The notes under the pieces were generated by a model. That model was not told the DNA's origin. It ran no database searches and worked only from the letters and a program-made list of their open reading frames with translations. From Ignavibacteriales bacterium UBA6490 (GTDB taxonomy: Bacteria; Bacteroidota; Ignavibacteria; Ignavibacteriales; Ignavibacteriaceae): 17,670 bases of DNA. A program made the translations under genes and the position numbers. The stretch covers positions 2,168 through 19,837 of the forward strand of contig DJMM01000097.1 of assembly GCA_002435365.1 (NCBI GenBank), read 5' to 3'. This document shows, piece by piece, positions 7,837 to 14,804 of the stretch. Numbering within the stretch: the stretch's first letter is position 1; every line of letters starts with the position of its first letter.

Positions 7837-8456
7837 TCTTCCGGAGTTCCTATTTGAATATTTTTTAATTCTGCCGTTTCAATAAGCATCCTGAGTGAAT
7901 CAATAATGATACCGCTGCTTTTCAGACTGTCATGGAATACAACAACAGAATTTTTAGTCAGATAATCAAGAGACTTCTTTACAACTGTCAAATCGTTTTT
8001 ATAATCATAAGTAAGCAGAGACCACATCACATTTTTAAGTCCGCTGTTCTTAATTACAGCCCTTTGCCTGAAGCTGTATCTGCCGTGAGGGGGACGGAAA
8101 TATTTTACCCGGTACCCGAACATATCCTGCATCAGATTATTAACGGGGAATATTTCGCTGCTGATTTCAATATTGCCGGAGCTTTCCAGAATCCGATGAT
8201 TCATTGTATGATTGCCGATGGTGTGTCCGCGCGAGATTATCTCCTCAGTAAGCGCGGGATTTTTGATCAAATTGTTTCCCACGCAGAAAAACACTGCTTT
8301 GATATTATTATCATCCAGTGCGGATAGGATTATTTCCGTGTTTCCCGCAAGGGGGCCATCGTCAAATGTAAGCAGTATTTTTTCGTTCGCGGAGTGCCAT
8401 ACCGAATCGCTGAACAATAATTTAACAGGCAGTGGGGGATTGTAGAAATATCGCAT
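7824..8456 (-). CDS. Polysaccharide deacetylase (NodB domain, CE4)
   Basis: This 210-residue single-domain protein has all main NodB motifs. They are TFDDGP at 30-35 (catalytic Asp32, metal Asp33), HTMNH at 83-87 (metal His83 and His87), RPPHGRYS at 121-128, the Trp145 region, and VVFHDS at 172-177 with His175. It should remove N-acetyl groups from an amino-sugar glycan or lipid-linked sugar in a metal-dependent way. No signal peptide or membrane helix is visible, so a cytoplasmic site is predicted, as for NodB itself; most CE4 enzymes acting on peptidoglycan are exported. The ATG overlaps the RtcB stop by one base (TGATG), with an AAAGG-like ribosome site upstream. The end runs 13 bases into the glycosyltransferase gene, a strong sign of joint function with it. 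Confidence 0.88.
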   Translation of the reverse strand: MRYFYNPPLPVKLLFSDSVWHSANEKILLTFDDGPLAGNTEIILSALDDNNIKAVFFCVGNNLIKNPALTEEIISRGHTIGNHTMNHRILESSGNIEISSEIFPVNNLMQDMFGYRVKYFRPPHGRYSFRQRAVIKNSGLKNVMWSLLTYDYKNDLTVVKKSLDYLTKNSVVVFHDSLKSSGIIIDSLRMLIETAELKNIQIGTPEECLS

Positions 8457-9910
8457 CAGCCTTTAATTACTCCAAGTGGACGAAGTTTGGCAACCTTTGT
8501 GGTTATACCTTCGCTATGCATAACATTAACAACTTCTGAAATATTTTTGTAAGCTTCCGGCATTTCTTCAGCTATTGTTTTTATTCCCTTTGCAGCTATT
8601 TCTATTCCTTTTGCATTAAGTTCCTTTATAAGATCTCTTCCTTTTGCCTTCTGCAGGGCTTTTTTTCTGCTCAGGTTTCTGCCCGCACCGTGGCAGGAGC
8701 TTCCGAAAGTCTCCTCCATTGCTTTTGCATTTCCTGCAGCTATGTATGAATATCTACCCATATCACCGGGAATCAGAACCGGCTGACCGGTTTTTCTGTA
8801 TCTCTCAGGAATAAATTTATTCTCCGGAGGGAATGCCCTGGTGGCCCCTTTGCGGTGCACACACAATTTCTTTTTTTCTCCATCGATCAGGTGCTCTTCA
8901 ATTTTTGCAATATTATGACATACATCGTAAACAAGCCTGAACCCAAGATCTTCCCTGCTCATTGACAAAACTCTGGATAAACTTTTCTGTGCAATGTGCA
9001 TCATAATCTGGCGGTTGTTCCATGCAAAGTTCGCTGCCGCATGCATCGCCCTGAGATATGATTCTCCTTCATCTGATTTGACAGGTGCACAGGCAAGCTG
9101 ACGGTCAGGCAGTGTATAGCCAAATTTGCTGCCCGAATGTACAAGGATCTTCAGATAATCCTCGCAAACCTGGTAACCCAGACCCCTTGAACCGGAGTGA
9201 ATCAATAATGTTATCTGATCCTTAAATAATCCAAATGCCCCGGCAGTCTCCTCATCATATATTTCCTGTACTACATCTATTTCCAGAAAATGATTTCCTG
9301 AACCAAGCGTGCCTGCCTGGTCGAGTCCCCGTTCCACAGCCCGTTTGCTAACGGATCCCGGGTCGGCATTCTCAAGCCTGCCATTCTCTTCAGTAAAAAT
9401 AAGATCTTCCTCCAGTCCGAAACCATTTTCCACACCCCACCGGGCGCCTTTAAGAAGTATATTCTTTACATCCTTTTCATTCAGTTTTTTAATGGCACCG
9501 CTGGCGCCAACACCTGAAGGTATATCATTGAACAATTCAGTTACCAGGGAATGTAATTTATCTTTTATTGAATCCCTGGTTAGAGATGTGGTTGCCAGAC
9601 GCACCCCGCAGTTTATATCGTATCCCACTCCGCCAGGTGATATTACACCATCGTTAATGTCAGTTGCAGCTACTCCGCCGATCGGGAAACCGTAACCCCA
9701 GTGAATATCCGGCATTGCTATACTGTATTTCTGAATTCCCGGAAGGTGTGCGACATTCATGACCTGCTTTAATGCATCTTCCCCCTGATGTTCGCCAAAA
9801 AGCATTTGTTCGGAGCTATATACTCTGCCGGGTACTCTCATACCGCCGCTTCGAGGTATTTCCCATAAATTTTCCCTGATTCTGTTCAATTCTATTCCGT
9901 TAAGTTTCAT
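8456..9910 (-). CDS. rtcB: RNA-splicing ligase RtcB (3'-phosphate / 5'-OH)
   Basis: This 484-residue protein matches RtcB over its full length. It joins RNA 2',3'-cyclic phosphate or 3'-phosphate ends to 5'-OH ends using GTP and Mn2+, through a guanylated histidine. Visible active-site blocks are GYDINCGVR at 97-104 (Asp98, Cys101), GSGNHFLE at 203-210 (His207), LIHSGSRGLG at 236-245 (His238), HNIAKIEEH at 332-340 (His332) and SSCHGAGR at 404-411 (His407, the expected guanylation site). The conserved Lys483 near the C-terminus (GVIKG) is also present. Residue spacing agrees with Pyrococcus RtcB with a three-residue offset. It starts nine bases after the archease stop, the usual cofactor pairing, and overlaps the deacetylase start by one base. 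No RtcA, RtcR or RNA toxin is in the window, so its RNA target is unknown. Confidence 0.97.
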   Translation of the reverse strand: MKLNGIELNRIRENLWEIPRSGGMRVPGRVYSSEQMLFGEHQGEDALKQVMNVAHLPGIQKYSIAMPDIHWGYGFPIGGVAATDINDGVISPGGVGYDINCGVRLATTSLTRDSIKDKLHSLVTELFNDIPSGVGASGAIKKLNEKDVKNILLKGARWGVENGFGLEEDLIFTEENGRLENADPGSVSKRAVERGLDQAGTLGSGNHFLEIDVVQEIYDEETAGAFGLFKDQITLLIHSGSRGLGYQVCEDYLKILVHSGSKFGYTLPDRQLACAPVKSDEGESYLRAMHAAANFAWNNRQIMMHIAQKSLSRVLSMSREDLGFRLVYDVCHNIAKIEEHLIDGEKKKLCVHRKGATRAFPPENKFIPERYRKTGQPVLIPGDMGRYSYIAAGNAKAMEETFGSSCHGAGRNLSRKKALQKAKGRDLIKELNAKGIEIAAKGIKTIAEEMPEAYKNISEVVNVMHSEGITTKVAKLRPLGVIKG

Positions 9911-9919
9911 GGCACACCA

Positions 9920-10342
9920 CTAAATATCAAATACTAAAATGCAGCTGAACTTTCCATTCTCACTTTTAATTTCCATCCGGTGGAAAGTAACTGCTTTGAT
10001 TTCCTCCTTATAAACACAGGAAGCTTTGCTTCCCTGGCACTCTGTTTTCAGTCGCCAGACTTTTTCATATTTATCGATTGAAATGCTTATAACTGAATTT
10101 AATAACCATTTTTTTACCGAGAAAAGGTAATTAAGTTCATTTAAGAAGCTAACCAGGAGCTCTTCGGACGAATATTCATTAAGATTAATTCTCTTCGTTT
10201 CAGCAGATTCCTGCTTAATATTTTCTGCTAATGAATCCTTCAATGCATCGGATGCAGCAATGAATAAATCTTCAATTGAATCAGCCGTTACTTTAACTGC
10301 AATATCCGCAGTATGGTCAAGGTATTCAAACTTTCCTGACAT
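9920..10342 (-). CDS. Archease, RtcB-activating protein
   Basis: This 140-residue protein is of standard archease length. The N-terminal EYLDHTADIAVKV (residues 5-17) gives the metal-binding Asp9 and Asp13 region, and the chain ends in FDI with Asp139 at the C-terminal metal site. The normally well-kept E-x-K-A-V-T-Y-H-D/N-L-x block appears as EIKAVTFHRMEI (117-128), with Phe for Tyr and Arg for the acidic or amide residue after His. That is a mild divergence and not an obvious loss of function. Archease speeds RtcB guanylation and supports multiple turnover, and the gene lies nine bases upstream of rtcB. It is the first gene of the long minus-strand run, so the promoter should lie in 10343-10403. 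An ORF start at the ATG is supported by the conserved N-terminus. Confidence 0.92.
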   Translation of the reverse strand: MSGKFEYLDHTADIAVKVTADSIEDLFIAASDALKDSLAENIKQESAETKRINLNEYSSEELLVSFLNELNYLFSVKKWLLNSVISISIDKYEKVWRLKTECQGSKASCVYKEEIKAVTFHRMEIKSENGKFSCILVFDI

Positions 10343-10369
10343 AATTATTATTTAATTACACTTTCTTAA

Positions 10370-10379
10370 ATTGTACAAT
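10370..10379. promoter_or_regulatory. Perfect 10-base palindrome in a divergent promoter region
   Basis: ATTGTACAAT reads the same on both strands and sits near the centre of the 61-base region between archease (minus) and the EamA transporter (plus). On the minus strand TTGTAC could serve as a -35-like element, followed 17 bases on by TTAAAT as a weak -10. It may be an operator or part of one or both promoters. No regulator gene is adjacent, and a chance palindrome in AT-rich DNA is possible. Confidence 0.3.
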
Positions 10380-10403
10380 AAAAATTAAAAAGATTTTGCA
10401 TAA

Positions 10404-11255
10404 ATGAAAGATCACCGGAAAGGATTAATTGCCGTACTGGCAGCTGCTATTTTGTGGAGCACAGGAGGCCTGTTCATAAAACTGGTCTCCTGGGATGCAG
10501 TCCAGCTTGCCGGTCTTCGCTCATTTTTTGCGGCACTGGTGTTTATTGCACTGTACCGGAAAGAGATATTCTACCTCAACGGCTTCACAGTAATAAATGC
10601 CGTTTTTTACACAGCGGTATTAATCCTTTTTGTAATGGCAACCAAGCTTACCACGGCAGCAAATGCAATTTTCCTGCAGTATACTGCTCCGTTATATGTG
10701 CTGTTTTTTGAACCGCTGCTGAATAAAACCCCTTTCCAGAAAATAAATGTATATACCATAATTTTCTGCTTTACGGGAATGACCCTTTTCTTTGTGGGGG
10801 AATTATCGCCCGGCCATTTAACAGGCAATATTTTTGCACTGATGTCCGGTGTGGCGTTTGCAGCTTTTTTAATCGGCATGCGCAAGAATAAAAAGGAGTT
10901 CCAGCTTAATACAATCTTCTATGGTAATGTTTTAATATTTTTAATTTGTCTTCCGTCAATTCTGAAAATAACGGATATATCCTTTCCGGACGTTTGGATG
11001 ACTGCATTCCTTGGAATTTTTCAGATCGGAATTGCATATGCAATTTTCAGCTACGGCTTGAAGAGAGTTTATGCAATTGAGGCTTCGCTGATATCGATGA
11101 TAGAACCGGTGCTGAATCCTGTCTGGGTTATGCTGGGTTACGGTGAAATACCATCGTTCTATGCGGTTATGGGGGGTATAATAATAATATCAGCAATATC
11201 TGTAAGAACTTTTTTACTGGAGTCACCCGCAATGAAGGCACGTCTCAAACTGTAA
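10404..11255 (+). CDS. EamA/DMT-superfamily transporter
   Basis: This 283-residue protein has about ten membrane helices arranged as two EamA halves (about 8-135 and 143-275). Each half begins with the typical small-residue-rich pattern: ILWSTGGLFIKL with LRSFFAALVF in the first, and GVAFAAFLIGMRK in the second. ASLISMIEPVLNPVWVMLGYGEIP near 227-250 is a strong match to the conserved end of the second EamA repeat. Members export or import metabolites, amino acids or toxic compounds, and the substrate cannot be told from sequence. The ATG at 10404 is preceded by AT-rich DNA without a clear Shine-Dalgarno site. The gene stands alone: it diverges from archease and converges with the polyferredoxin gene, with only eight bases between stops. 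Confidence 0.9.
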   Translation: MKDHRKGLIAVLAAAILWSTGGLFIKLVSWDAVQLAGLRSFFAALVFIALYRKEIFYLNGFTVINAVFYTAVLILFVMATKLTTAANAIFLQYTAPLYVLFFEPLLNKTPFQKINVYTIIFCFTGMTLFFVGELSPGHLTGNIFALMSGVAFAAFLIGMRKNKKEFQLNTIFYGNVLIFLICLPSILKITDISFPDVWMTAFLGIFQIGIAYAIFSYGLKRVYAIEASLISMIEPVLNPVWVMLGYGEIPSFYAVMGGIIIISAISVRTFLLESPAMKARLKL

Positions 11256-11263
11256 ATTTGGCG

Positions 11264-12817
11264 CTAAAAAGGAAAATCCTCTTTTAGATCTATTTTCTCT
11301 TCTATCTTTTCTGATTTCGGCTTTTTGGCTGTTCCATGAATGTTACTTGCTTCAACATAAATAGCTTTATACGGAACGGTAGGACAGGCATATTCGCAGG
11401 CACCGCAGCCGATGCAGTACTCATCCTCAGTTTCAGGAATGAATAAATTTGCGCCCGCAACCGGAACCATCTTTACAGCTTTTGTGGGACAATGTTCGGC
11501 GCAGGCACCGCAGTCCTTCTTTTCAGTTTCAACTATGCAGTTGTCTTTTACAAATTTTACCTTCCCTATCTGTATCAGTTTTTTGGAGGCAAGATCCTTT
11601 TTTATTAATGCCTCTGTGGGACATACATCAAGACAGATCCTGCACTCGTAGTTGCAGAATCCCTTAATGAAATCCATCCTGGGCTGGAGCATTCCCAGAA
11701 AACCGTATTCAAGAAATGTGGGCTGCAGAACACCAGTGGGACAGGCGCTAATGCATAAATGGCAGGCTGTGCAGTATGAATTGAAATGCTCGGTTGAACC
11801 TCCGCCGGGAGGCGATGCCGGATATTTCGACTTTACGGGTACCGTACTTTCCTTGGTGGGAATAATTTTTACCTGTGCTGCAGCTATCCCGGTCAACCCG
11901 ATAAAATATACCGCAGTGTTCCTTATGAAATCTCGCTTGCTGCTGCTGTATTTTATTTCTTTCTTTGATGAACTGCTGAAAATTACACCGTCCTTGGGAC
12001 AAACAGACAGACAGTTATAGCAGCTTACGCATCTCTCGAAATCAACACTCTTTGCCTTTTTGTCAATGCAGTTAGACTTACAAACCCATTCGCATAAACC
12101 GCAGCTTGTGCAGTCATCTTCATTAATGGAAATTTTATAGAACGAGAACTTTGATAATAATCCCAGAAAAGCTCCCACCGGGCATATCGTATTGCAGAAC
12201 AGTCTCTCCTTTCTAATACTCATAATTATTAAGATGACTACAAATAACACCGGATATATAATCGTAATCCAGTTAAATCCCTTAACTTTATTCGGATATA
12301 TAAGGAATATATTAAATGATTCCAGTAAACCTGAAAGAATATTATTACCGAAGACAACCACAGGCTTTATGATATCCGAAAATATCCTTCCGAAGTTGCT
12401 GTACGGATCAAGCAAATTAATTAGCAGTGTGGAGCTGAATAATAACGATACAAGCACCAGTGCTAAAACCGAATATCTGAAAATTTTAAGGGATGCGGCG
12501 AACTTGAATCTTCTTTTTTTCCTGATCTTCCTGCCGATGTAGATTACTGCATCCTGCAGTGTACCGAGCGGGCAGACAGAAGAACAGTATACCCTGCCGA
12601 AGATCAGCGTAAGAAAAATGATTATCAGAAATCCTGTGGCACCTGCGGCAATAACGTTAGTGAAGCTGAGCAGGGAAGGGATGAACTGCAGAAAAAGTAT
12701 TCCATCGAAAACAGAAGGCGGAATGACCCCGCTCAGGTCAAGGAATAATGCCGCGATAGAAAAAAAGAACAGTAAAGAGGTTACTGTTCTTATTTTCTTC
12801 AGGTACGAAAGCTTCAT
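11264..12817 (-). CDS. NapH-NapG-like fusion: membrane polyferredoxin with six predicted [4Fe-4S] clusters
   Basis: This 517-residue protein has an N-terminal half resembling NapH/NosR/CcoG: about four membrane helices (12-30, 50-72, 113-135, 184-201) with paired CxxxCP motifs at C78/C82 and C208/C212. Two ferredoxin clusters follow (C236/239/242/246 and C263/266/269/273). A twin-basic segment, SKRDFIRN at 293-300, then leads into a hydrophobic stretch ending AAAQ, like an internal Tat signal-anchor. Four more clusters follow: C349/352/355/359, C388/392/395/399, C427/436/439/443 (eight-residue first gap) and C468/471/474/478. The PPGG...F..YCTACHLC entry and the long gap in the third set recall NapG. 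No NapA, NapB or Nap maturation genes are nearby. It starts seven bases after the DUF362 gene ends, so these two probably form the unit. A quinol-linked electron relay to the periplasm is inferred. Confidence 0.85.
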   Translation of the reverse strand: MKLSYLKKIRTVTSLLFFFSIAALFLDLSGVIPPSVFDGILFLQFIPSLLSFTNVIAAGATGFLIIIFLTLIFGRVYCSSVCPLGTLQDAVIYIGRKIRKKRRFKFAASLKIFRYSVLALVLVSLLFSSTLLINLLDPYSNFGRIFSDIIKPVVVFGNNILSGLLESFNIFLIYPNKVKGFNWITIIYPVLFVVILIIMSIRKERLFCNTICPVGAFLGLLSKFSFYKISINEDDCTSCGLCEWVCKSNCIDKKAKSVDFERCVSCYNCLSVCPKDGVIFSSSSKKEIKYSSSKRDFIRNTAVYFIGLTGIAAAQVKIIPTKESTVPVKSKYPASPPGGGSTEHFNSYCTACHLCISACPTGVLQPTFLEYGFLGMLQPRMDFIKGFCNYECRICLDVCPTEALIKKDLASKKLIQIGKVKFVKDNCIVETEKKDCGACAEHCPTKAVKMVPVAGANLFIPETEDEYCIGCGACEYACPTVPYKAIYVEASNIHGTAKKPKSEKIEEKIDLKEDFPF

Positions 12818-12824
12818 AAAATGG

Positions 12825-13742
12825 TTAAAGGACTATTCTCTTTATAGAAAGCTGATCCAGGTTTTTATTTCCGACCTTAAGTTCCGCCGCCATTTTTATG
12901 TGCGGTATTTTATCCGGCTCCATCCCAAAAATTTTTGCAGCGGCAGCATCGGCAGCAACCATATCAGTTGAGATGATCTGTGATTTCATTTCCACAACAT
13001 CATCCCTGGAAGTGCCGCGGGGTCCGTTTCTTTTCATAACCAGGTAGGCATCAACAACATTAAGATCCGGTTTGCGCCAGGTGCCGAAATCGGCGATGCA
13101 CTGATGCAGTCCGTTCTGATGCCAGTAACCTCTGTCCCACACCACACCCATCATATTTTTAAGCGATGCAGTAATCCTTCCAGAGCCGTGGTGTTTAAGG
13201 ACCGGGACATTTATAAAAACAGCCGACTGAAGAATGAGCTCATGAACCTTTGTATTTTTTAAAGTTACACCGCCCGGTATATCCACTTTCTGGTAATATT
13301 TTTCGCTGTCGCCTGATACAACCTTTGCGCCGGCATCCTTTGCAGCTTTTTCAATTCCGCTGTTGCTGTAACACCTTGTCCATTCATCACAGGTATGGTC
13401 GAACACATAAACATTTTTTGCGCCCGCTTCATAACAGCGTTTAACAATTCTGCCCACCAGCTTCGGATTTGCATTGGCGCCTTTTTCAGGAATCACGTCC
13501 CAGCCGATATTGGGCTTTACGACAACATCCTGTCCCTTTTTAACAAAATTTTTCATGCCGCCAAGCTCGGCAATTGCAGAATCGAACATATCTTCTGCTT
13601 CGCCGCCTTTGATTGCAACAAGGTCATATTTTTCGGAGGGAAGCCCGGAAGCAAACAATTCTGAATACCTGCCGAGAGAAGCAACTGTGCCGGCTGCTAC
13701 TCCTGCAGCGATGCTTTTTAATATAAAGTGTCGTCTATCCAT
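12825..13742 (-). CDS. Tat-exported DUF362 protein
   Basis: This 305-residue protein opens with DRRHFILKSIAAGVAAGTVA (2-21), a twin-arginine signal (RRHF) with a hydrophobic core, so export in folded form is predicted. The DUF362 body shows VVVKPNIGWD at 73-82, a Cys/His-containing HTCDEWTRCYS at 116-126, and the family core INVPVLKHHGSGRITASLKN at 177-196, followed by MMG. The family is found with or fused to ferredoxins, and its biochemical role is unsettled. This copy has no CxxCxxCxxxC cluster of its own. Cys104, Cys118, Cys124 and Cys215 are present. A GGTGA ribosome site precedes the ATG. It lies immediately upstream of the polyferredoxin gene and is preceded by a good Bacteroidetes-type promoter candidate, so the two form a short operon. 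Confidence 0.9.
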   Translation of the reverse strand: MDRRHFILKSIAAGVAAGTVASLGRYSELFASGLPSEKYDLVAIKGGEAEDMFDSAIAELGGMKNFVKKGQDVVVKPNIGWDVIPEKGANANPKLVGRIVKRCYEAGAKNVYVFDHTCDEWTRCYSNSGIEKAAKDAGAKVVSGDSEKYYQKVDIPGGVTLKNTKVHELILQSAVFINVPVLKHHGSGRITASLKNMMGVVWDRGYWHQNGLHQCIADFGTWRKPDLNVVDAYLVMKRNGPRGTSRDDVVEMKSQIISTDMVAADAAAAKIFGMEPDKIPHIKMAAELKVGNKNLDQLSIKRIVL

Positions 13743-13767
13743 AAATCACCAGTAATTTCTTTTGTTT

Positions 13768-13801
13768 TAAACATAATTATTTGTTTATTAAGAGACAAAA
13801 A
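13768..13801 (-). promoter_or_regulatory. Bacteroidetes-type -33/-7 promoter for the DUF362-polyferredoxin operon
   Basis: On the minus strand TTTTTG (13801-13796) is followed by a 20-base spacer and TATGTTTA (13775-13768). This matches the TTTG-N19-21-TAnnTTTG consensus in every defined position except the last base. It ends 25 bases before the DUF362 ATG, leaving a short leader with the ribosome site. No transcript data are available. Confidence 0.5.
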
Positions 13802-13814
13802 TCTTTTATATTAG
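13780..13814 (+). promoter_or_regulatory. Candidate divergent promoter for the ECF-S-like gene
   Basis: TTTG at 13780-13783 and TATATTAG at 13807-13814 (seven of eight to TAnnTTTG, counting the two free positions) face the plus-strand gene. The spacer is 23 bases, a little long. It physically overlaps the minus-strand promoter, so the two could compete or share control. This is weaker than its partner. Confidence 0.3.
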
Positions 13815-13837
13815 TGGCATTAAAAACGGACGGAATT

Positions 13838-14344
13838 ATGAACAATACAGCAGCAATTGCAGTATCTGCAAATAAAACAAGAACAATATTAATTGATATC
13901 CTTGCCCTCGCATTTATCTATTTTACACCTGCAATATCGCATTTATTCAGTTTTCCACTGTATCTTCTTGAACCGATGCGCATAATGCTGATATTGTCCA
14001 TAGCTCATACATCAAGGAAAAATGCATATCTAATTGCATTAAGTCTCCCCATATTTTCATTTGTTATTTCGGCACATCCATCAGTACTGAAATCATTATT
14101 GATCACGGGAGAATTATTCATGAATGTTTGGTTGTTCTATTATTTGTCGGAAAAAATTAAGAATGTATTTGGTTCTGCAGTAATCAGTATTGTTTTGAGC
14201 AAAGCAGCTTATTATACTTTTAAATTTTTATTTATTTCAGCCGGCCTGCTTGCTACGGAACTTATCTCAACACCATTATACTTACAGGCTGCAGTAACCA
14301 TTATCCTTGGCGGATACATCTATTTAATAAGCTTTAAAAAATAA
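13838..14344 (+). CDS. Six-helix membrane protein, possible ECF transporter S component
   Basis: The ATG at 13838 (MNNTAAIAV, 168 residues) is preferred over the in-frame TTG at 13781, because GGACGGA lies just upstream of it and the N-terminal extension would sit within the promoter region. About six hydrophobic segments are seen, with few polar residues: ILIDILALAFIYFTPAISHL, LLEPMRIMLILSIA, YLIALSLPIFSFVIS, LLITGELFMNVWLFYYL, SAVISIVLSKAAYYTFKFLF and AAVTIILGGYIYLI. Size and topology fit substrate-binding S subunits of energy-coupling-factor vitamin or metal importers, and the inner pattern of E/N-containing helix four also fits. No EcfA or EcfT gene is in the window, so it would rely on shared components elsewhere. 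It diverges from the DUF362-polyferredoxin pair. The S-component label is tentative; a plain membrane protein of unknown function is the alternative. Confidence 0.6.
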   Translation: MNNTAAIAVSANKTRTILIDILALAFIYFTPAISHLFSFPLYLLEPMRIMLILSIAHTSRKNAYLIALSLPIFSFVISAHPSVLKSLLITGELFMNVWLFYYLSEKIKNVFGSAVISIVLSKAAYYTFKFLFISAGLLATELISTPLYLQAAVTIILGGYIYLISFKK

Positions 14345-14373
14345 ACTGATGCACACTATTTTATTTTTTTTAT

Positions 14374-14397
14374 AAAACCCCTGACGGGGTTTTTTTA
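14374..14397 (+). terminator. Intrinsic terminator after the ECF-S-like gene
   Basis: AAAACCCC (14374-14381), a TGAC loop and GGGGTTTT (14386-14393) form an eight-pair stem. It is followed directly by more T residues to 14397, the classical Rho-independent form. It lies about 30 bases after the stop at 14344. Confidence 0.85.
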
Positions 14398-14598
14398 TTG
14401 TGAACAGTTATAGATGCAGTTCCGGACCTGAAAAATCCCGCGGTAGCGCAATTCTTCTCAGGAAAAATTAAAATTTCAACTAAAAAATGTGTACCGAAAA
14501 AGAACCCCACTGACTGACGGGTCAGAATATTTTCCATTTTTCCAACACTTCCAATTACTTTCCTGGTTTTAATCCGACTCCCAAATACTCTCATTTTG

Positions 14599-14649
14599 AC
14601 CTGATCCTAATTCCGGAAAAATGGGAACAGAATCAGGTTAGAATCAGGT
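14599..14649. repeat. Inverted repeat pairing with the tandem repeat
   Basis: ACCTGATCCTAA at 14599-14610 is the reverse complement of TTAGAATCAGGT at 14638-14649 with one mismatch, giving a 12-base stem with a 27-base loop. The right arm lies inside the 11-base tandem repeat, so alternative pairings with its first copies are also possible. Confidence 0.5.
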
Positions 14650-14672
14650 TAGAATGGGATTAGATTCGGGTT
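14629..14672. repeat. Four-copy 11-base tandem repeat
   Basis: The copies are AGAATCAGGTT, AGAATCAGGTT, AGAATGGGATT and AGATTCGGGTT, at 14629, 14640, 14651 and 14662. The first two are identical, the third has three differences and the fourth two. The 11-base period places the copies on nearly the same face of the helix, as in an array of protein-binding sites. It could also be simple slippage in a spacer. Confidence 0.7.
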
Positions 14673-14804
14673 AGGTGGTAAAGATTAAGTGTTTGCACTG
14701 ACAACTTTTTGCATTTCGGGTTATCTTTTCGAAAGGACAAAAGAAACTTTTTTAATTCCGGATTGGTAACAGGCTGCCAACCAGGGAAACAACACACCCC
14801 CAAC

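Noticed and set aside
7932..8327. Plus-strand open frame of 131 codons opposite the NodB-type deacetylase
   Set aside because: The opposite strand carries all CE4 motifs, and this frame shows no domain.
9309..9695. Plus-strand open frame of 128 codons opposite rtcB
   Set aside because: It lies wholly inside the well-supported rtcB gene, and its Ser/Pro/Thr-rich product is typical of an antisense shadow.
11267..11284. Short hairpin AGGA-AAA-TCCT followed by CTTTT between convergent stops
   Set aside because: A four-pair stem with a three-base loop is too weak to call a terminator, and it lies in the 3' end of the polyferredoxin coding sequence.
11264..12817. Straight annotation as periplasmic nitrate reductase subunits NapG/NapH
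   Set aside because: No napA, napB or maturation gene is present, and the partner is DUF362, so only structural likeness to NapG/NapH is claimed.
13781..13837. N-terminal extension of the ECF-S-like gene from a TTG
   Set aside because: It would place the start inside the divergent promoter elements. The ATG at 13838 has a GGACGGA site just upstream.
14514..14525. Small palindrome CTGAC-GG-GTCAG
   Set aside because: Five-base arms with a two-base loop occur often by chance. There is no partner copy or transposase to suggest a mobile-element end.
14370..14594. Minus-strand open frame of 74 codons
   Set aside because: It runs through the intrinsic terminator at 14374-14397, lacks a ribosome site and any family motif, and has unlikely composition for a local gene.
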